Of a stretch of DNA of 26,374 bases, positions 8,550-17,859 are shown piece after piece. Location: IMG/VR virus record IMGVR_UViG_3300051212_000980, positions 1 to 26,374 of that record. One strand, given 5' to 3'. This stretch comes from a virus. Position 1 is the stretch's first letter; every line of letters starts with the position of its first letter. The notes beneath the pieces are model-generated. The model did not search any database, was not told the origin of the DNA, and was given only the letters and a program-made list of their open reading frames with translations. Both the position numbers and the translations under genes were made by a program.

Positions 8550-10082
8550 ATGTCAGCACTTCTTACAGACCAGTTTCGAATTTATTCGGCGTCAAAATTT
8601 ATTAAATCATTAGAGGGTCCAGATCCAGAGGCTACAGATTTGGTTGCTGGATCTGATAGAGATCGTTTGTATATTTTTATTGGAAGACCACAACCATGGG
8701 ATAATGAAAATAATCCTCCTCAAGCGATTGATAGCTTTGAAGAGTATAGTGATCTATATGATGATATGATTTCTCTAAAAAGAATTTTATCAAATGATAC
8801 AATTCAAGTAGTTCGTAGAATTGACTGGACTCCACCAGAAAAAACTACTGGTGGTTTGGGTTATATCTATGATATGTATCGTCATGATTATTCTCCCACA
8901 AATACAGCTGCTTCTGGATCAACTCGTTTGTATGATGCAGATTTTTACGTTGTAAATTCTACTTATCAAGTTTATAAGTGCATTTACAATGGAACATCGC
9001 CTTCAGATCCAAATGGAAAACCATCTACTATTGAACCAACTGGAACTTCAACTTCGATTGTAACCACAGCTGACGGTTATAGATGGAAGTACATGTATAC
9101 CATTCCTGTTGCTCAGGTTTTAAAATTTTTCTCATCAGATTACATACCAGTTTTAGAAGATTCTGCTGTTTTAAGTAATGCTGTTGCTGGTGAAATTGAT
9201 ACTGTAGTAATTACTGCGTCTGGTTCTGGATATAATAATGGAACCTATGATAATGTTGTTATTGTTGGCGATGGTACTGGTGGCAGAGTATCTTTAGTTA
9301 TTGACGGTGGTAAAATTGTAAATGCTACTGTAACTTCTGGAGGAACTGGATATACTTTTGGAAAAATTATAGTAGATTCTATTAATGGAATTGGAACTGG
9401 AACTGGAGGAACCATTGATGTAATCATTCCTCCTCAGGGAGGACATGGTTCAGATCCTTCATTTGAATTGGGTGGATATAGAGTGATGGTAAATGCCAAA
9501 CTCTCTTATTCGGAAGGTTCTGGAGATTTTCCAATCGACAATGATTACCGTAGAATTGGTCTATTATTGAATCCATATGAATATAACACGGAAGAACTAT
9601 CATCGGATTTAACTCTTAGTGCAACAAAGGCAGTAATTTTTTCACCAACTTTCCAAGGAAATTTTGTTGTTGATGAAATTATCACCCAAACAAGAACCGT
9701 TGGTGGTCAATCAATCACAGCAAGAGGTAGAGTTATTTCTTGGAACTCTACAACTAAAGTGTTAAAATTTTATCAAAATAGAATTGATGGTGTTTATCCA
9801 GAAATTACTGGATCATTAAATTTATTTGATGGTAGTAATGTAATTACTGGAGCTTCTTCTGGTGCTTCTGCAGAACCAGATGTCAATTTTCCTGCTGTTC
9901 CTGGAACTTCAACTCGAACAATTAATAATACCGAATATGATTTAGGAATGAAGTTTACCTCTGGATATGCATATCCAGAGATTCAAAGAAATAGCGGTGA
10001 AGTAATCTATATAGATAATAGGAGATCGATTTCTCGCGCAAGCGATCAGATTGAAGATATTAAAATTGTTATCGAATTCTAA
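8550..10082 (+). CDS. 8: Baseplate wedge protein gp8
   Basis: This is the homologue of T4 gp8, a structural subunit of the baseplate wedge. The product has 510 residues against 334 in T4. Conserved landmarks seen here: 'FIGRPQPW' (about residues 46-53), a WTPP segment, 'STIEPTGTST' then 'DGYRWKYMYTIP' (about 160-187), 'DYRRIGLLLNPYEY' (about 331-344), and a C-terminal 'SGEVIYIDNRRSISRASDQ' followed by a hydrophobic end, matching the T4 C terminus closely. The extra length is two insertions. One is a Gly-Tyr beta module at about 9175-9455. The other is a 'FxxxExI...ASSGASA' module at about 9620-9885. Both are module types found in the neighbouring giant proteins. The ATG at 8550 has only a weak ribosome site. 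It lies 46 bases after the preceding gene, behind the repeated 14-mer, and the DUF4815-type gene follows after 19 bases. Confidence 0.93.
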   Translation: MSALLTDQFRIYSASKFIKSLEGPDPEATDLVAGSDRDRLYIFIGRPQPWDNENNPPQAIDSFEEYSDLYDDMISLKRILSNDTIQVVRRIDWTPPEKTTGGLGYIYDMYRHDYSPTNTAASGSTRLYDADFYVVNSTYQVYKCIYNGTSPSDPNGKPSTIEPTGTSTSIVTTADGYRWKYMYTIPVAQVLKFFSSDYIPVLEDSAVLSNAVAGEIDTVVITASGSGYNNGTYDNVVIVGDGTGGRVSLVIDGGKIVNATVTSGGTGYTFGKIIVDSINGIGTGTGGTIDVIIPPQGGHGSDPSFELGGYRVMVNAKLSYSEGSGDFPIDNDYRRIGLLLNPYEYNTEELSSDLTLSATKAVIFSPTFQGNFVVDEIITQTRTVGGQSITARGRVISWNSTTKVLKFYQNRIDGVYPEITGSLNLFDGSNVITGASSGASAEPDVNFPAVPGTSTRTINNTEYDLGMKFTSGYAYPEIQRNSGEVIYIDNRRSISRASDQIEDIKIVIEF

Positions 10083-10101
10083 TTAAAAAGATAGGAAAGA
10101 A

Positions 10102-13100
10102 ATGTCACAGAATACCAACCTGAATGTTAGCCCTTATTATGATGATTTTGACAAATTTAAGAACTTTTATAAAGTTCTTTTCAGACCTGGATTTCCAATT
10201 CAAGCTAGAGAATTAACAACTCTCCAATCCATCTTACAAAATCAGGTGGAGAGTGTTGGATCTCATTTGTTTAAAGATGGTGCTATGGTTATTCCTGGCC
10301 AGGTTGGTTGGGATAATAATGTTGATTGTGTTCTATTACAATCATCATTTTTGGGATCAGAAGTTGAAAATTATAGAACATCTTTATTAGGTACAACGAT
10401 CACTGGTCTCACTAGTGGAGTAAAAGCTGAAGTTATTAATACTATTAGTTCAGCTGAGTCTGATAAGGGATTCATTACGTTGTATATAAAGTACACAGAA
10501 TCTGGTGGAACAGAAAAAACAAATAAGACATTTCAGAATAATGAGCAAATTATTGTCGATTCCGAAATTACTTTTGGTACAACTCTTATTGAAATTGGAA
10601 CTCCTGTTGCTCAATTAATTCCCAATGATGCAACTCAAATAGGTTCAATTGGATATATTAACACTGGTGTCTATTTTATTAGAGGATTTTTTGTTGACGT
10701 AGAGTTTCAAAGTTTAATTTTAGATCAATATGCTCAAAATCCATCATATAGAGTTGGACTTGAGGTATCAGAATCAATTATAACTTCTGAAGATGATTCT
10801 TCTTTAAATGATAATGCTGCTGGTTCATCAAACTATGCCGCTCCAGGAGCACATAGATTTAAAATTAAAGCTACTTTAGTTAAAAAAGATCTAGACGATG
10901 ATGCAGATAAAAATTTCCTAGAACTTTTAAGACTTAAAAATGGTAAAGTAGAATTAAGAGTTGACGAAACTAAATATAATGAGCTAGAAAAGCGTTTTGC
11001 ATCTCAACTTTACGATCTTGCTGGGGACTTTATGGTTACCCCATTCGATATCAAGGTTCGAGAATGTTTGAACGATGGATTTAATAATGGAGTATATCTT
11101 CCTGGTACATATACCGAAGACACCAATGTATTAGCTTCGGAAGATCTATACACTGTTCAAATTTCTCCAGGTAGAGTATATTTACAGGGATATCCAATTG
11201 TTAGAGATGCTCCAGTATATCTAGATTTACCAAAACCAAGAGAGTACAAGTCACTTCAAAATAATATTGTTCCCTTTGAATTAGGTAATAATATTGAAGT
11301 TTCTAATGTATATGGATCTCCTATCTTAAGTGGACCTGATATTGATACTTCATATCAAATCATTGAACTAAGAGATGCTGTAACTGCAACTCCAGGGGCG
11401 GCCGCAGGAAACGTCATTGGATTAGCTAGAGTTGCAAGTTGGGAATTTATTTCTAGTGGAACAGACACAGTGGAGGGTGATTTAAACGATTATTATGATG
11501 CTCATATTTTTGATATCTCTCTCTTCACAAAATTATATCTAACAGGATCAGTAACTATTGAAGGTGGATCTATAGTAAGAGGAAAAACTAGTGGTGCCAC
11601 TGGTTTCCTTCGATTAAGTAGTGGAACTTCTTTTACTGGTCAAACGGTAACCTTATATGGTGTAAGTGGTTCTTTCAGATCGGGAGAAGTTATTGAAGTA
11701 GATGGTAGAGATAAAGGAACTATTTCTAAGGTATATACTTATGAGTTTTCAGATATTAGACAAATTGTAGGTCGAAATATTTCCAATACGGTAATTTTAA
11801 CTGGTGATATTGCTTTTACGGATGAAGTTAAATTAACTGGAGATAAATTTACATATACAGTTGTTTCATCTCAAGGGTATTTAACTGGATTTAACAGCAA
11901 CATTTCACCTGAAGTTAGACCTGGTGATCGTTTGTATGTTTCACCTACAAATTATTTTATAGTTGCTGCAGTACCAGCAGATTTAGATACGTCAACAATT
12001 TTTACATACAGCACACAAGCATTTAAAGTAACACCTGCCAATGGATTCAGTCCTACAACTGGAACCGAATACACTGTAGTAATTAGAAAAAGACCAGAAC
12101 TTCAAGGTAAGCAAAATGGTGATCTCTTTACTGAGATGCCAAAAGAATCTATTAAAACTATTACTGATGAGAGTATGATCATCAGACGAACATACGAAAC
12201 TCAAATTACAAGTAATAGTTTTACCATTGCTCTTGCGGAAAATCAGCAGTTTGAATCTGTAGAGACTGAAAATTATAATTTAGTTGTCACTGCTGTTTCT
12301 GGAGGATCTTCTTATACTGTTGGTACAGTTTTAGTATTGCAAAATACAAACTCTTCTGGGGCAGCATATACAACATTCAATACTAGTGGTGTTCCAAGAT
12401 CAACAATTACGGTAAGTAATCTTGTTGGTATTACTTCGGTTCGTTTTAATGCAGCAATTTCTAAAAATGTTGTCACGGAAAAAGTAAAAAATGCCAACAA
12501 AATGGCAATATGGAAGGTAGGAAAAACATATAAGCAAAGTGATCAAATTCAATATGGTTTAACATATTCCAATATTTACGGTATTAGAATTGAAGATAGG
12601 GAACTTTCCTTGGGAGTTTCTGATGTATATAAATTAAGAGCAGTATACGAATCCGTTGATAGTAACGATGCAGTAATTCCATATATCACACTAGTAGAAT
12701 CAGCGTTCTTTGCAACTGGATCATTAATTACAGGAAAAACATCAGGGGCAAAAGCTTTTGTTGTAGATTTCAATACTGGAAATTTGAGATTAACTATTGT
12801 GTATGAAAATAGTTTAACATTCCAGCAAAATGAAACGGTTACTGGTTTTAATAGTAACGGTGATGCGATAGAGGGATTAATTAGTGATGCTACAGGATCG
12901 ATTAATGCTGGAAGTAAAAATATTACATCATCGTTCTATCTAGAATCTGGACAAAAAGAATTCTTTTATGATGTTTCCAAAATTGTTAGAAAAAAAGGTT
13001 CAAACGATCCAATTAGAAAATTAAAAATTGTTGCAGATTATTATTCTCACGAATCTACAGGGGATTATTTCAACATTGATTCTTATGTTGGAACAGACTA

Positions 13101-16100
13101 TAAAGATATTCCTTCGTTTATTCCCGCAACTGGATCTGGAGCAACTTTATATACTAAAAAACAATTAAGAGATGTCTTAGATTTTAGACCCGCAGTAGCA
13201 GCATTAGCGGATGGAGATGGTTCTTTATCCGATCCATTTAATTTAGTTTGTTCAACTTTCGATTTTTCTAGTAGAGTATTCTCTGTTACTGAAGGATCAA
13301 CTATTTTTGATATCCCAAAACCAGATTCTGATTTTAGGTGTGATTATTCATATTACCTAAAGAGAATTGATAAACTTTTTGTTGACAAAGATGGTAGATT
13401 TTTCCTAGTAACAGGTAAATCTGAGGAGATTCCTTCTCCTCCAGATGATACGGATGGAATTATGCTTCTTGCTACGATTGCACATGAAGCATATGGATAT
13501 GATCCTGATATTGATAGTTTAGTATTTAAAGAAAATATTAAACGTTATTCCATGCGAGATATTGCTCTGCTGGATAGAAGAATTACTAACGTCGAATATT
13601 ACAGTGTTCTAACTCTTTTAGAGCAGGAAACAAATACTCTAACTATTCAAGATGAATTTGGCAATGATAAATTTAAAAATGGATTTTTTGTAGATTCATT
13701 TGAGAACCAAAATGTTATTGATGGTGAAAACGAAGATTATTCGGCTTCTATTGATTTTGCAGAGAGAATTTTAAGACCCTCTCATTATACATCAAATGTT
13801 TCTCTCGTATACAATGAAACTGCATCATCTAACGTTGTTAGAAACACTGGATTGATTACATTACCATTTACAGATTCATTATTAATTCAACAACCATATG
13901 CATCTAGGGTGGAAAATGTAAATCCATTTAACGTTTTTACTTTCTTAGGTGCAATTGAATTGAATCCTTCTAGTGATGATTGGGTTGAAACTGAAATTGC
14001 TCCTGTAAATATTGTACGTGTTGAGGGTGATTTCCAGTCTAGAGCAAGAGAAATTGGTGCGGATCAAAATGGATTCGGTCCAAGACAATGGGGTTCTTGG
14101 GTTGAAGATTGGTCTGGCGCTAGAACCACTACTTCTGGTGGTGAGTGGAGAGGTTGGGTAGGTCCTTTAGGAAGGTGGATTCCTGCTTGGGGAACAAGAA
14201 GCGTAACAACGACAGGTATTATTGAAAGGAGAACAGGAACTCAGCAACGAGTTGTTGAAAGATTTGACAGTCAAAGTCTTGGTTCTAGAATTATTAATAG
14301 AACTTCAATTCCTTGGATTCGTTCTAGAAATATTGCAATCAAAGCAGAGAGATTAAAACCATCAACAAGAATATATGCTTTCTTTGATAATGTTCCTGTA
14401 ACTTCATATATTATACCAAAACTTTTAGAATTAATTAAGAATCCAACTCTAAATCCAAATTCAAATAGTATTCCTTTCCAAGTTGGTGAAACTATTAGTA
14501 TGGAAGAAGTATCTTCTACTGGTGTTAGAACAGTTATTTTTAGAGCTAAAGTTGCTGCATTGAACAATGGTTACAGATACAATCCATATACCTCTGTAGA
14601 ATTATCTGATGTATATTCATCAGAAACATCTTATTTGAATATTGATGTCGATTCTTTAGCGGAGCAAGTAAGTTCAAATTATTTTGGTAATATTCAGACA
14701 AATTATGTAATTACTGGATTATCCTCTGGCGCTAAGGCAGTTATTAAGGATAGGAGATTAATTACAGATCCAAGAGGAACATTTAAAGGTGCATTCTTTA
14801 TTCCAAGAGGAAATGTAAGCACAAATCCAAGATGGGCAACTGGAAGAAGAGTATTTAAATTAACAACTAGTCCAACTGACGCCGCTCCTGTAATTGGATC
14901 ATCAACAGATTCAAGTGCTCAAGTTACTTATGAGGCAACTGGAACTTTAGAAACTTCTCAGGAAACAGTTCTTTCAATTAGAAACGCAGATGTTCAGACA
15001 ATTCCAATTACAGACGAAAGGACTACAACTAGAACTAGAAGTGAGCAAGTTCAGATTGGTTGGTGGGATCCTCTAGCACAATCCTTTATTATTCAAGAAA
15101 AGGGTGGATGCTATTTATCAAAAGTGGAAGTGTATTTTAATTCTAAAGATACTAATGTTCCCGTAAGTGGTCAACTTAGGGTTATGCAAAATGGTATCCC
15201 TACCAATCGTATTCTTCCACTATCTACAGTAACAGTTTATCCCGAAAACGTAGAAATTTCAGAAAACGCTTCAATACCTACAGTATTCAGATTCCCAGCA
15301 CCAGTCTATATTAGTGACACCGAAGAATATTGTTTTGTCCTGTTCTCAGACTCAAACAAATATACAGTTTGGATTTCGGAAATGGGTGAAATTGATATTA
15401 CTGGTGATAGAACAATTTCGGCACAACCTTATGCTGGGGTCCTATTCAAGTCTCAAAATGCTTCAACTTGGTCACCCAATCAACTTCAGGATCTTAAATT
15501 TAACATTTATAGGGCTCAATTTGGTCCGTTAAGTGGTAAATTAGTTTTAAATAATGCTCCATTAGGAGTTGGTAATAGAGGAATTGTTACTCTAAGAGAA
15601 GATCCAATTATTACTCAAAAACCATCACAAACATTAATTCTTGGTGATGCTAGTGGATCATTTACTATTGGTGCTAGAATTTATCAAGCAACTACAAATG
15701 CTTCTGCATCTATTCAACAAGTTGTAACATCTACATCTCCATATCAATTAATTGTTGATAATGTTGATGGCACATTCCTACAGGGAAGCAGCATTGGTGG
15801 AGTAGTTACTTATCCAATTGTAAGTAGTCAGGCATTAGGATCAATTAAGATTACATCACCCACAGGAACTTTTGGTGTTGGTAAGACTTTAACTGGTGCA
15901 ACTAGTGGAGCAACTGCAATTGTTACCGATTGGAATTCGAGTACTAATGTTGCAACAGTTAATTACGTTTCCAAACAATTTACTAATGGTGAAACAATTT
16001 CACAATCTTCTCCATCCGTATCTGGAACTGTTGATGGATCTAATACCACTTACTCTGGTGATTCTCTACAAAAATATTTAAGTTTAACACCAACATATTC

Positions 16101-17337
16101 TTCCGTATCAAAGAGAATTACTGTTCTCCATAGTAATCATGGAATGCATGACACAACTAATCAAGTTACCATTACTGGAATACTATCAGAAATTCCTCCA
16201 ACTACATTAAAAACAACAATAACATCTACAGAATTATCTTTAAGTGTTAGTGATGCTTCTGCTTTCCATACCACTATAGATGGATTGCCGATTGGAGATG
16301 ATAATCCAGGATATATTAAAGTAGATAATGAAATTATGGCGTACACAACTATAGGAAATGATGGAACTACGATTACTATCAAAACCAGTGGAAGAGGACA
16401 AAATGGAACTGTTGCTGCTGCTCATACAGAAGGAGCTTTTGTTGAGTGCTACAATTTAGATGGTATACCATTAACAGAAATTAATAAATCTCATACAGGT
16501 ATTCTAAATCCTACATTAGATTCATATGATTTGCAATGTGATTCTGTTTCTTCATCGGGTATTAAAGCAGGTGGAATAGTAGCTACCGCTACTCAAAATA
16601 TTGCATTTGAATATTTAACTCCATCAGTCCAAGTTGTACAGCAATCTAAAACATCTATTATTTCTAGAATTAATACTATTAGTGGATCTTCTATTAATAA
16701 TGGAAACACTACAGAAGCTTCATTTGTTAACGATGGACAGTATGTACCAGTATCATTAAATACTGTAAATTATTTGGAATCCCAAAAATTAATTTTATCT
16801 TCAACAAACGAAGCTGCTAAACTTGCTGGTCAAAAATCATTTACGCTAGAAATGCTATTATCTAGTGAAAGTAATTTATTATCTCCTGTTATTGATTTAG
16901 ATAGATCTAGCATTATTACAACATCAAATAGAATTAACAATCCAGATAGTTGGAATAGTGCAGTAAATTATGTTGGTGATCCTCATGATGCAGTTTATAT
17001 CACTAGAATGGTTCCTTTAGATAATCAAATATCAAGATCTATCAAAGTATACTTTGATGCATATAGACCTGGTGAAACTGATTTCAAAGTATTATATCGT
17101 GTAGTACCACCTGGTTTTACTGGGGTTGAAAGTACTATTGGTTGGACATTCTTTAATAGTGATGGTGGACCAGATAAACCTGTTACTCCTGCAAGTGAAT
17201 TGCAATTTAGACCTTATGAATATACTGTAACTGGTCTTGAATTTGTTAAATTCCAAATTAAAATTTGTATGTCTTCTTCAAATCAAGCGATTGTACCTCA
17301 ATTCAAATACTTTAGAGCTATTGCATTAGCGAGTTAA
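10102..17337 (+). CDS. Very large DUF4815-type virion structural protein
   Basis: The product has 2411 residues, with ATG at 10102 behind AGGAAAG (10093-10099). The N terminus 'NVSPYYDDFDKFKNFYKVLF' followed by 'RPGFPIQARELTTLQSILQN' (residues 8-47) is the signature of the DUF4815 family, found next to gp8 in marine T4-like phages. 'GxxxTGxTSGAxAxV' modules occur near 10390, 11530, 12700, 14702, 15640 and 15850. A Trp-rich patch, seven Trp in 34 residues, lies at 1330-1363. A well conserved block starts at 'WWDPLAQSFII' (about residue 1654) and continues through 'LRVMQNGIPTNRILPLS', 'FVLFSDSNKYTVWISEMG' and 'QNASTWSPNQLQDLKFNIYR'. A 'KVDNEIMAYT...GRGQNGT' module lies near 16317-16410. It occupies the T4 gp9-gp11 interval, so a baseplate-rim or fibre-attachment role is inferred. 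No enzyme motif seen. Confidence 0.85.
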   Translation: MSQNTNLNVSPYYDDFDKFKNFYKVLFRPGFPIQARELTTLQSILQNQVESVGSHLFKDGAMVIPGQVGWDNNVDCVLLQSSFLGSEVENYRTSLLGTTITGLTSGVKAEVINTISSAESDKGFITLYIKYTESGGTEKTNKTFQNNEQIIVDSEITFGTTLIEIGTPVAQLIPNDATQIGSIGYINTGVYFIRGFFVDVEFQSLILDQYAQNPSYRVGLEVSESIITSEDDSSLNDNAAGSSNYAAPGAHRFKIKATLVKKDLDDDADKNFLELLRLKNGKVELRVDETKYNELEKRFASQLYDLAGDFMVTPFDIKVRECLNDGFNNGVYLPGTYTEDTNVLASEDLYTVQISPGRVYLQGYPIVRDAPVYLDLPKPREYKSLQNNIVPFELGNNIEVSNVYGSPILSGPDIDTSYQIIELRDAVTATPGAAAGNVIGLARVASWEFISSGTDTVEGDLNDYYDAHIFDISLFTKLYLTGSVTIEGGSIVRGKTSGATGFLRLSSGTSFTGQTVTLYGVSGSFRSGEVIEVDGRDKGTISKVYTYEFSDIRQIVGRNISNTVILTGDIAFTDEVKLTGDKFTYTVVSSQGYLTGFNSNISPEVRPGDRLYVSPTNYFIVAAVPADLDTSTIFTYSTQAFKVTPANGFSPTTGTEYTVVIRKRPELQGKQNGDLFTEMPKESIKTITDESMIIRRTYETQITSNSFTIALAENQQFESVETENYNLVVTAVSGGSSYTVGTVLVLQNTNSSGAAYTTFNTSGVPRSTITVSNLVGITSVRFNAAISKNVVTEKVKNANKMAIWKVGKTYKQSDQIQYGLTYSNIYGIRIEDRELSLGVSDVYKLRAVYESVDSNDAVIPYITLVESAFFATGSLITGKTSGAKAFVVDFNTGNLRLTIVYENSLTFQQNETVTGFNSNGDAIEGLISDATGSINAGSKNITSSFYLESGQKEFFYDVSKIVRKKGSNDPIRKLKIVADYYSHESTGDYFNIDSYVGTDYKDIPSFIPATGSGATLYTKKQLRDVLDFRPAVAALADGDGSLSDPFNLVCSTFDFSSRVFSVTEGSTIFDIPKPDSDFRCDYSYYLKRIDKLFVDKDGRFFLVTGKSEEIPSPPDDTDGIMLLATIAHEAYGYDPDIDSLVFKENIKRYSMRDIALLDRRITNVEYYSVLTLLEQETNTLTIQDEFGNDKFKNGFFVDSFENQNVIDGENEDYSASIDFAERILRPSHYTSNVSLVYNETASSNVVRNTGLITLPFTDSLLIQQPYASRVENVNPFNVFTFLGAIELNPSSDDWVETEIAPVNIVRVEGDFQSRAREIGADQNGFGPRQWGSWVEDWSGARTTTSGGEWRGWVGPLGRWIPAWGTRSVTTTGIIERRTGTQQRVVERFDSQSLGSRIINRTSIPWIRSRNIAIKAERLKPSTRIYAFFDNVPVTSYIIPKLLELIKNPTLNPNSNSIPFQVGETISMEEVSSTGVRTVIFRAKVAALNNGYRYNPYTSVELSDVYSSETSYLNIDVDSLAEQVSSNYFGNIQTNYVITGLSSGAKAVIKDRRLITDPRGTFKGAFFIPRGNVSTNPRWATGRRVFKLTTSPTDAAPVIGSSTDSSAQVTYEATGTLETSQETVLSIRNADVQTIPITDERTTTRTRSEQVQIGWWDPLAQSFIIQEKGGCYLSKVEVYFNSKDTNVPVSGQLRVMQNGIPTNRILPLSTVTVYPENVEISENASIPTVFRFPAPVYISDTEEYCFVLFSDSNKYTVWISEMGEIDITGDRTISAQPYAGVLFKSQNASTWSPNQLQDLKFNIYRAQFGPLSGKLVLNNAPLGVGNRGIVTLREDPIITQKPSQTLILGDASGSFTIGARIYQATTNASASIQQVVTSTSPYQLIVDNVDGTFLQGSSIGGVVTYPIVSSQALGSIKITSPTGTFGVGKTLTGATSGATAIVTDWNSSTNVATVNYVSKQFTNGETISQSSPSVSGTVDGSNTTYSGDSLQKYLSLTPTYSSVSKRITVLHSNHGMHDTTNQVTITGILSEIPPTTLKTTITSTELSLSVSDASAFHTTIDGLPIGDDNPGYIKVDNEIMAYTTIGNDGTTITIKTSGRGQNGTVAAAHTEGAFVECYNLDGIPLTEINKSHTGILNPTLDSYDLQCDSVSSSGIKAGGIVATATQNIAFEYLTPSVQVVQQSKTSIISRINTISGSSINNGNTTEASFVNDGQYVPVSLNTVNYLESQKLILSSTNEAAKLAGQKSFTLEMLLSSESNLLSPVIDLDRSSIITTSNRINNPDSWNSAVNYVGDPHDAVYITRMVPLDNQISRSIKVYFDAYRPGETDFKVLYRVVPPGFTGVESTIGWTFFNSDGGPDKPVTPASELQFRPYEYTVTGLEFVKFQIKICMSSSNQAIVPQFKYFRAIALAS

Positions 17338-17339
17338 TT

Positions 17340-17576
17340 ATGGGATATATTAAAATAGAAAATCAGCATCATCTATTACGAGATGAGCAGACAAATGCTA
17401 TAATAAATACTAATAAGACTGAGTATGAAAACTACATCAGTAATTATAATCGGATGAAACGGGAAAAAGAAGAACTTACAAAATTAAAAAATGATGTAAG
17501 TTCTCTCAATTCTGATGTCCAAGAGATTAAATCATTACTTAAATTATTAGTTAAGGAGAAAATTGATGACAATTGA
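17340..17576 (+). CDS. Small coiled-coil protein (78 residues)
   Basis: The ATG lies two bases after the preceding stop codon, suggesting translational coupling; no strong Shine-Dalgarno is present. The N terminus 'MGYIKIENQHHLLRDEQTNA' is followed from about residue 30 by a charged helical stretch. Leu, Val and Ile are spaced in heptad fashion from 'MKREKEELTKLKNDVSSL' to 'VQEIKSLLKLLVKEK'. This predicts a long coiled coil. Small proteins of this kind are, as I recall them, common in the structural cluster of marine T4-like phages, but I know no function. Possible roles are an assembly factor, an oligomerising clamp or a minor virion component; these are inference. Coding is supported by tight packing and the overlap with the next small gene. 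Confidence 0.75.
   Translation: MGYIKIENQHHLLRDEQTNAIINTNKTEYENYISNYNRMKREKEELTKLKNDVSSLNSDVQEIKSLLKLLVKEKIDDN
17553..17558 (+). promoter_or_regulatory. Ribosome binding site AAGGAG that decides the start at 17566
   Basis: AAGGAG lies inside the end of the 17340 gene, 7 bases before the ATG at 17566. That spacing favours the ATG over the adjacent in-frame TTG at 17563. Confidence 0.75.
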
Positions 17577-17775
17577 AAAATCTACCCCTGAAGAACTAGT
17601 ATCTCAGTTTAAAGAAAGATACCAGGCACTTGCTAATGAAAATCAACAATTAGCACAAAAAATTAAAGAGAATGAAACACTTGCCCTAAAACTCTTAGGT
17701 GCAATTGAAGCTTTAGAATATCTGGGTAAGGAAGAAGAAGATATAGAACTCAATGGTGAGTCTACAGAAGAATGA
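17566..17775 (+). CDS. Small acidic coiled-coil protein (69 residues)
   Basis: The start is ATG 17566, seven bases after AAGGAG; an in-frame TTG at 17563 would add only one residue. The gene overlaps the end of the preceding gene by 11 bases. The product starts 'MTIEKSTPEELVSQFKERYQ' and continues as a helix rich in Gln, Glu, Lys and Leu ('NENQQLAQKIKENETLALKL'). It ends in an acidic tail rich in Glu. It has no cysteine, no membrane segment and no enzyme motif. A terminator follows 5 bases after the stop codon, so this is the last gene of its transcription unit. With its neighbour it makes a pair of overlapping small coiled-coil genes placed between the DUF4815-type protein and the fibre; a joint role in assembly is possible but unproven. 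Confidence 0.78.
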   Translation: MTIEKSTPEELVSQFKERYQALANENQQLAQKIKENETLALKLLGAIEALEYLGKEEEDIELNGESTEE

Positions 17776-17780
17776 TGGGA

Positions 17781-17806
17781 AGGGGGGAATACCCCCCTAT
17801 TTTTTT
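17781..17806 (+). terminator. Rho-independent terminator
   Basis: Stem A-GGGGGG (17781-17787) pairs with CCCCCC-T (17792-17798) around an AATA loop (17788-17791). After TA come seven T residues (17800-17806). The stem is pure G:C apart from its closing pair, which stands out in this AT-rich DNA. It ends the unit that includes the two small genes. The last T is also the first base of the late promoter. Confidence 0.92.
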
Positions 17807-17813
17807 ATAAATA
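17806..17813 (+). promoter_or_regulatory. T4-type late promoter TATAAATA
   Basis: This is an exact match to the T4 late promoter sequence recognised by the gp55-type sigma factor, in a non-coding gap and facing the fibre gene. With the usual spacing, RNA would start a few bases after 17813, leaving a leader of about 40 bases before the ATG at 17860. No -35 element is expected. It probably drives the fibre and the neck and tail-completion genes behind it. Confidence 0.85.
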
Positions 17814-17859
17814 CATAGAGAGAATAGTTGCGTTAAAACGTATTTTTGGATAATTACCA

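Noticed and set aside
10968-10977. CTAAATATA-like sequence inside the 10102 gene
   Set aside because: It matches only the first nine bases of the repeated 14-mer, lies within a coding region and has no gene start behind it.
11398-11405. GC-only palindrome GCGGCCGC in AT-rich DNA
   Set aside because: It lies within an ordinary Gly-Ala-rich reading frame ('GAAAG'). One such 8-mer in 26 kb is not a signal by itself.
14271-14567. Open frames on the - strand and in other + frames inside the proteins at 2 and 10102 (for example 1182-1490 -, 15314-15532 +, 15896-16081 +)
   Set aside because: They are fully contained in strong genes, show no recognisable protein and have no start signals.
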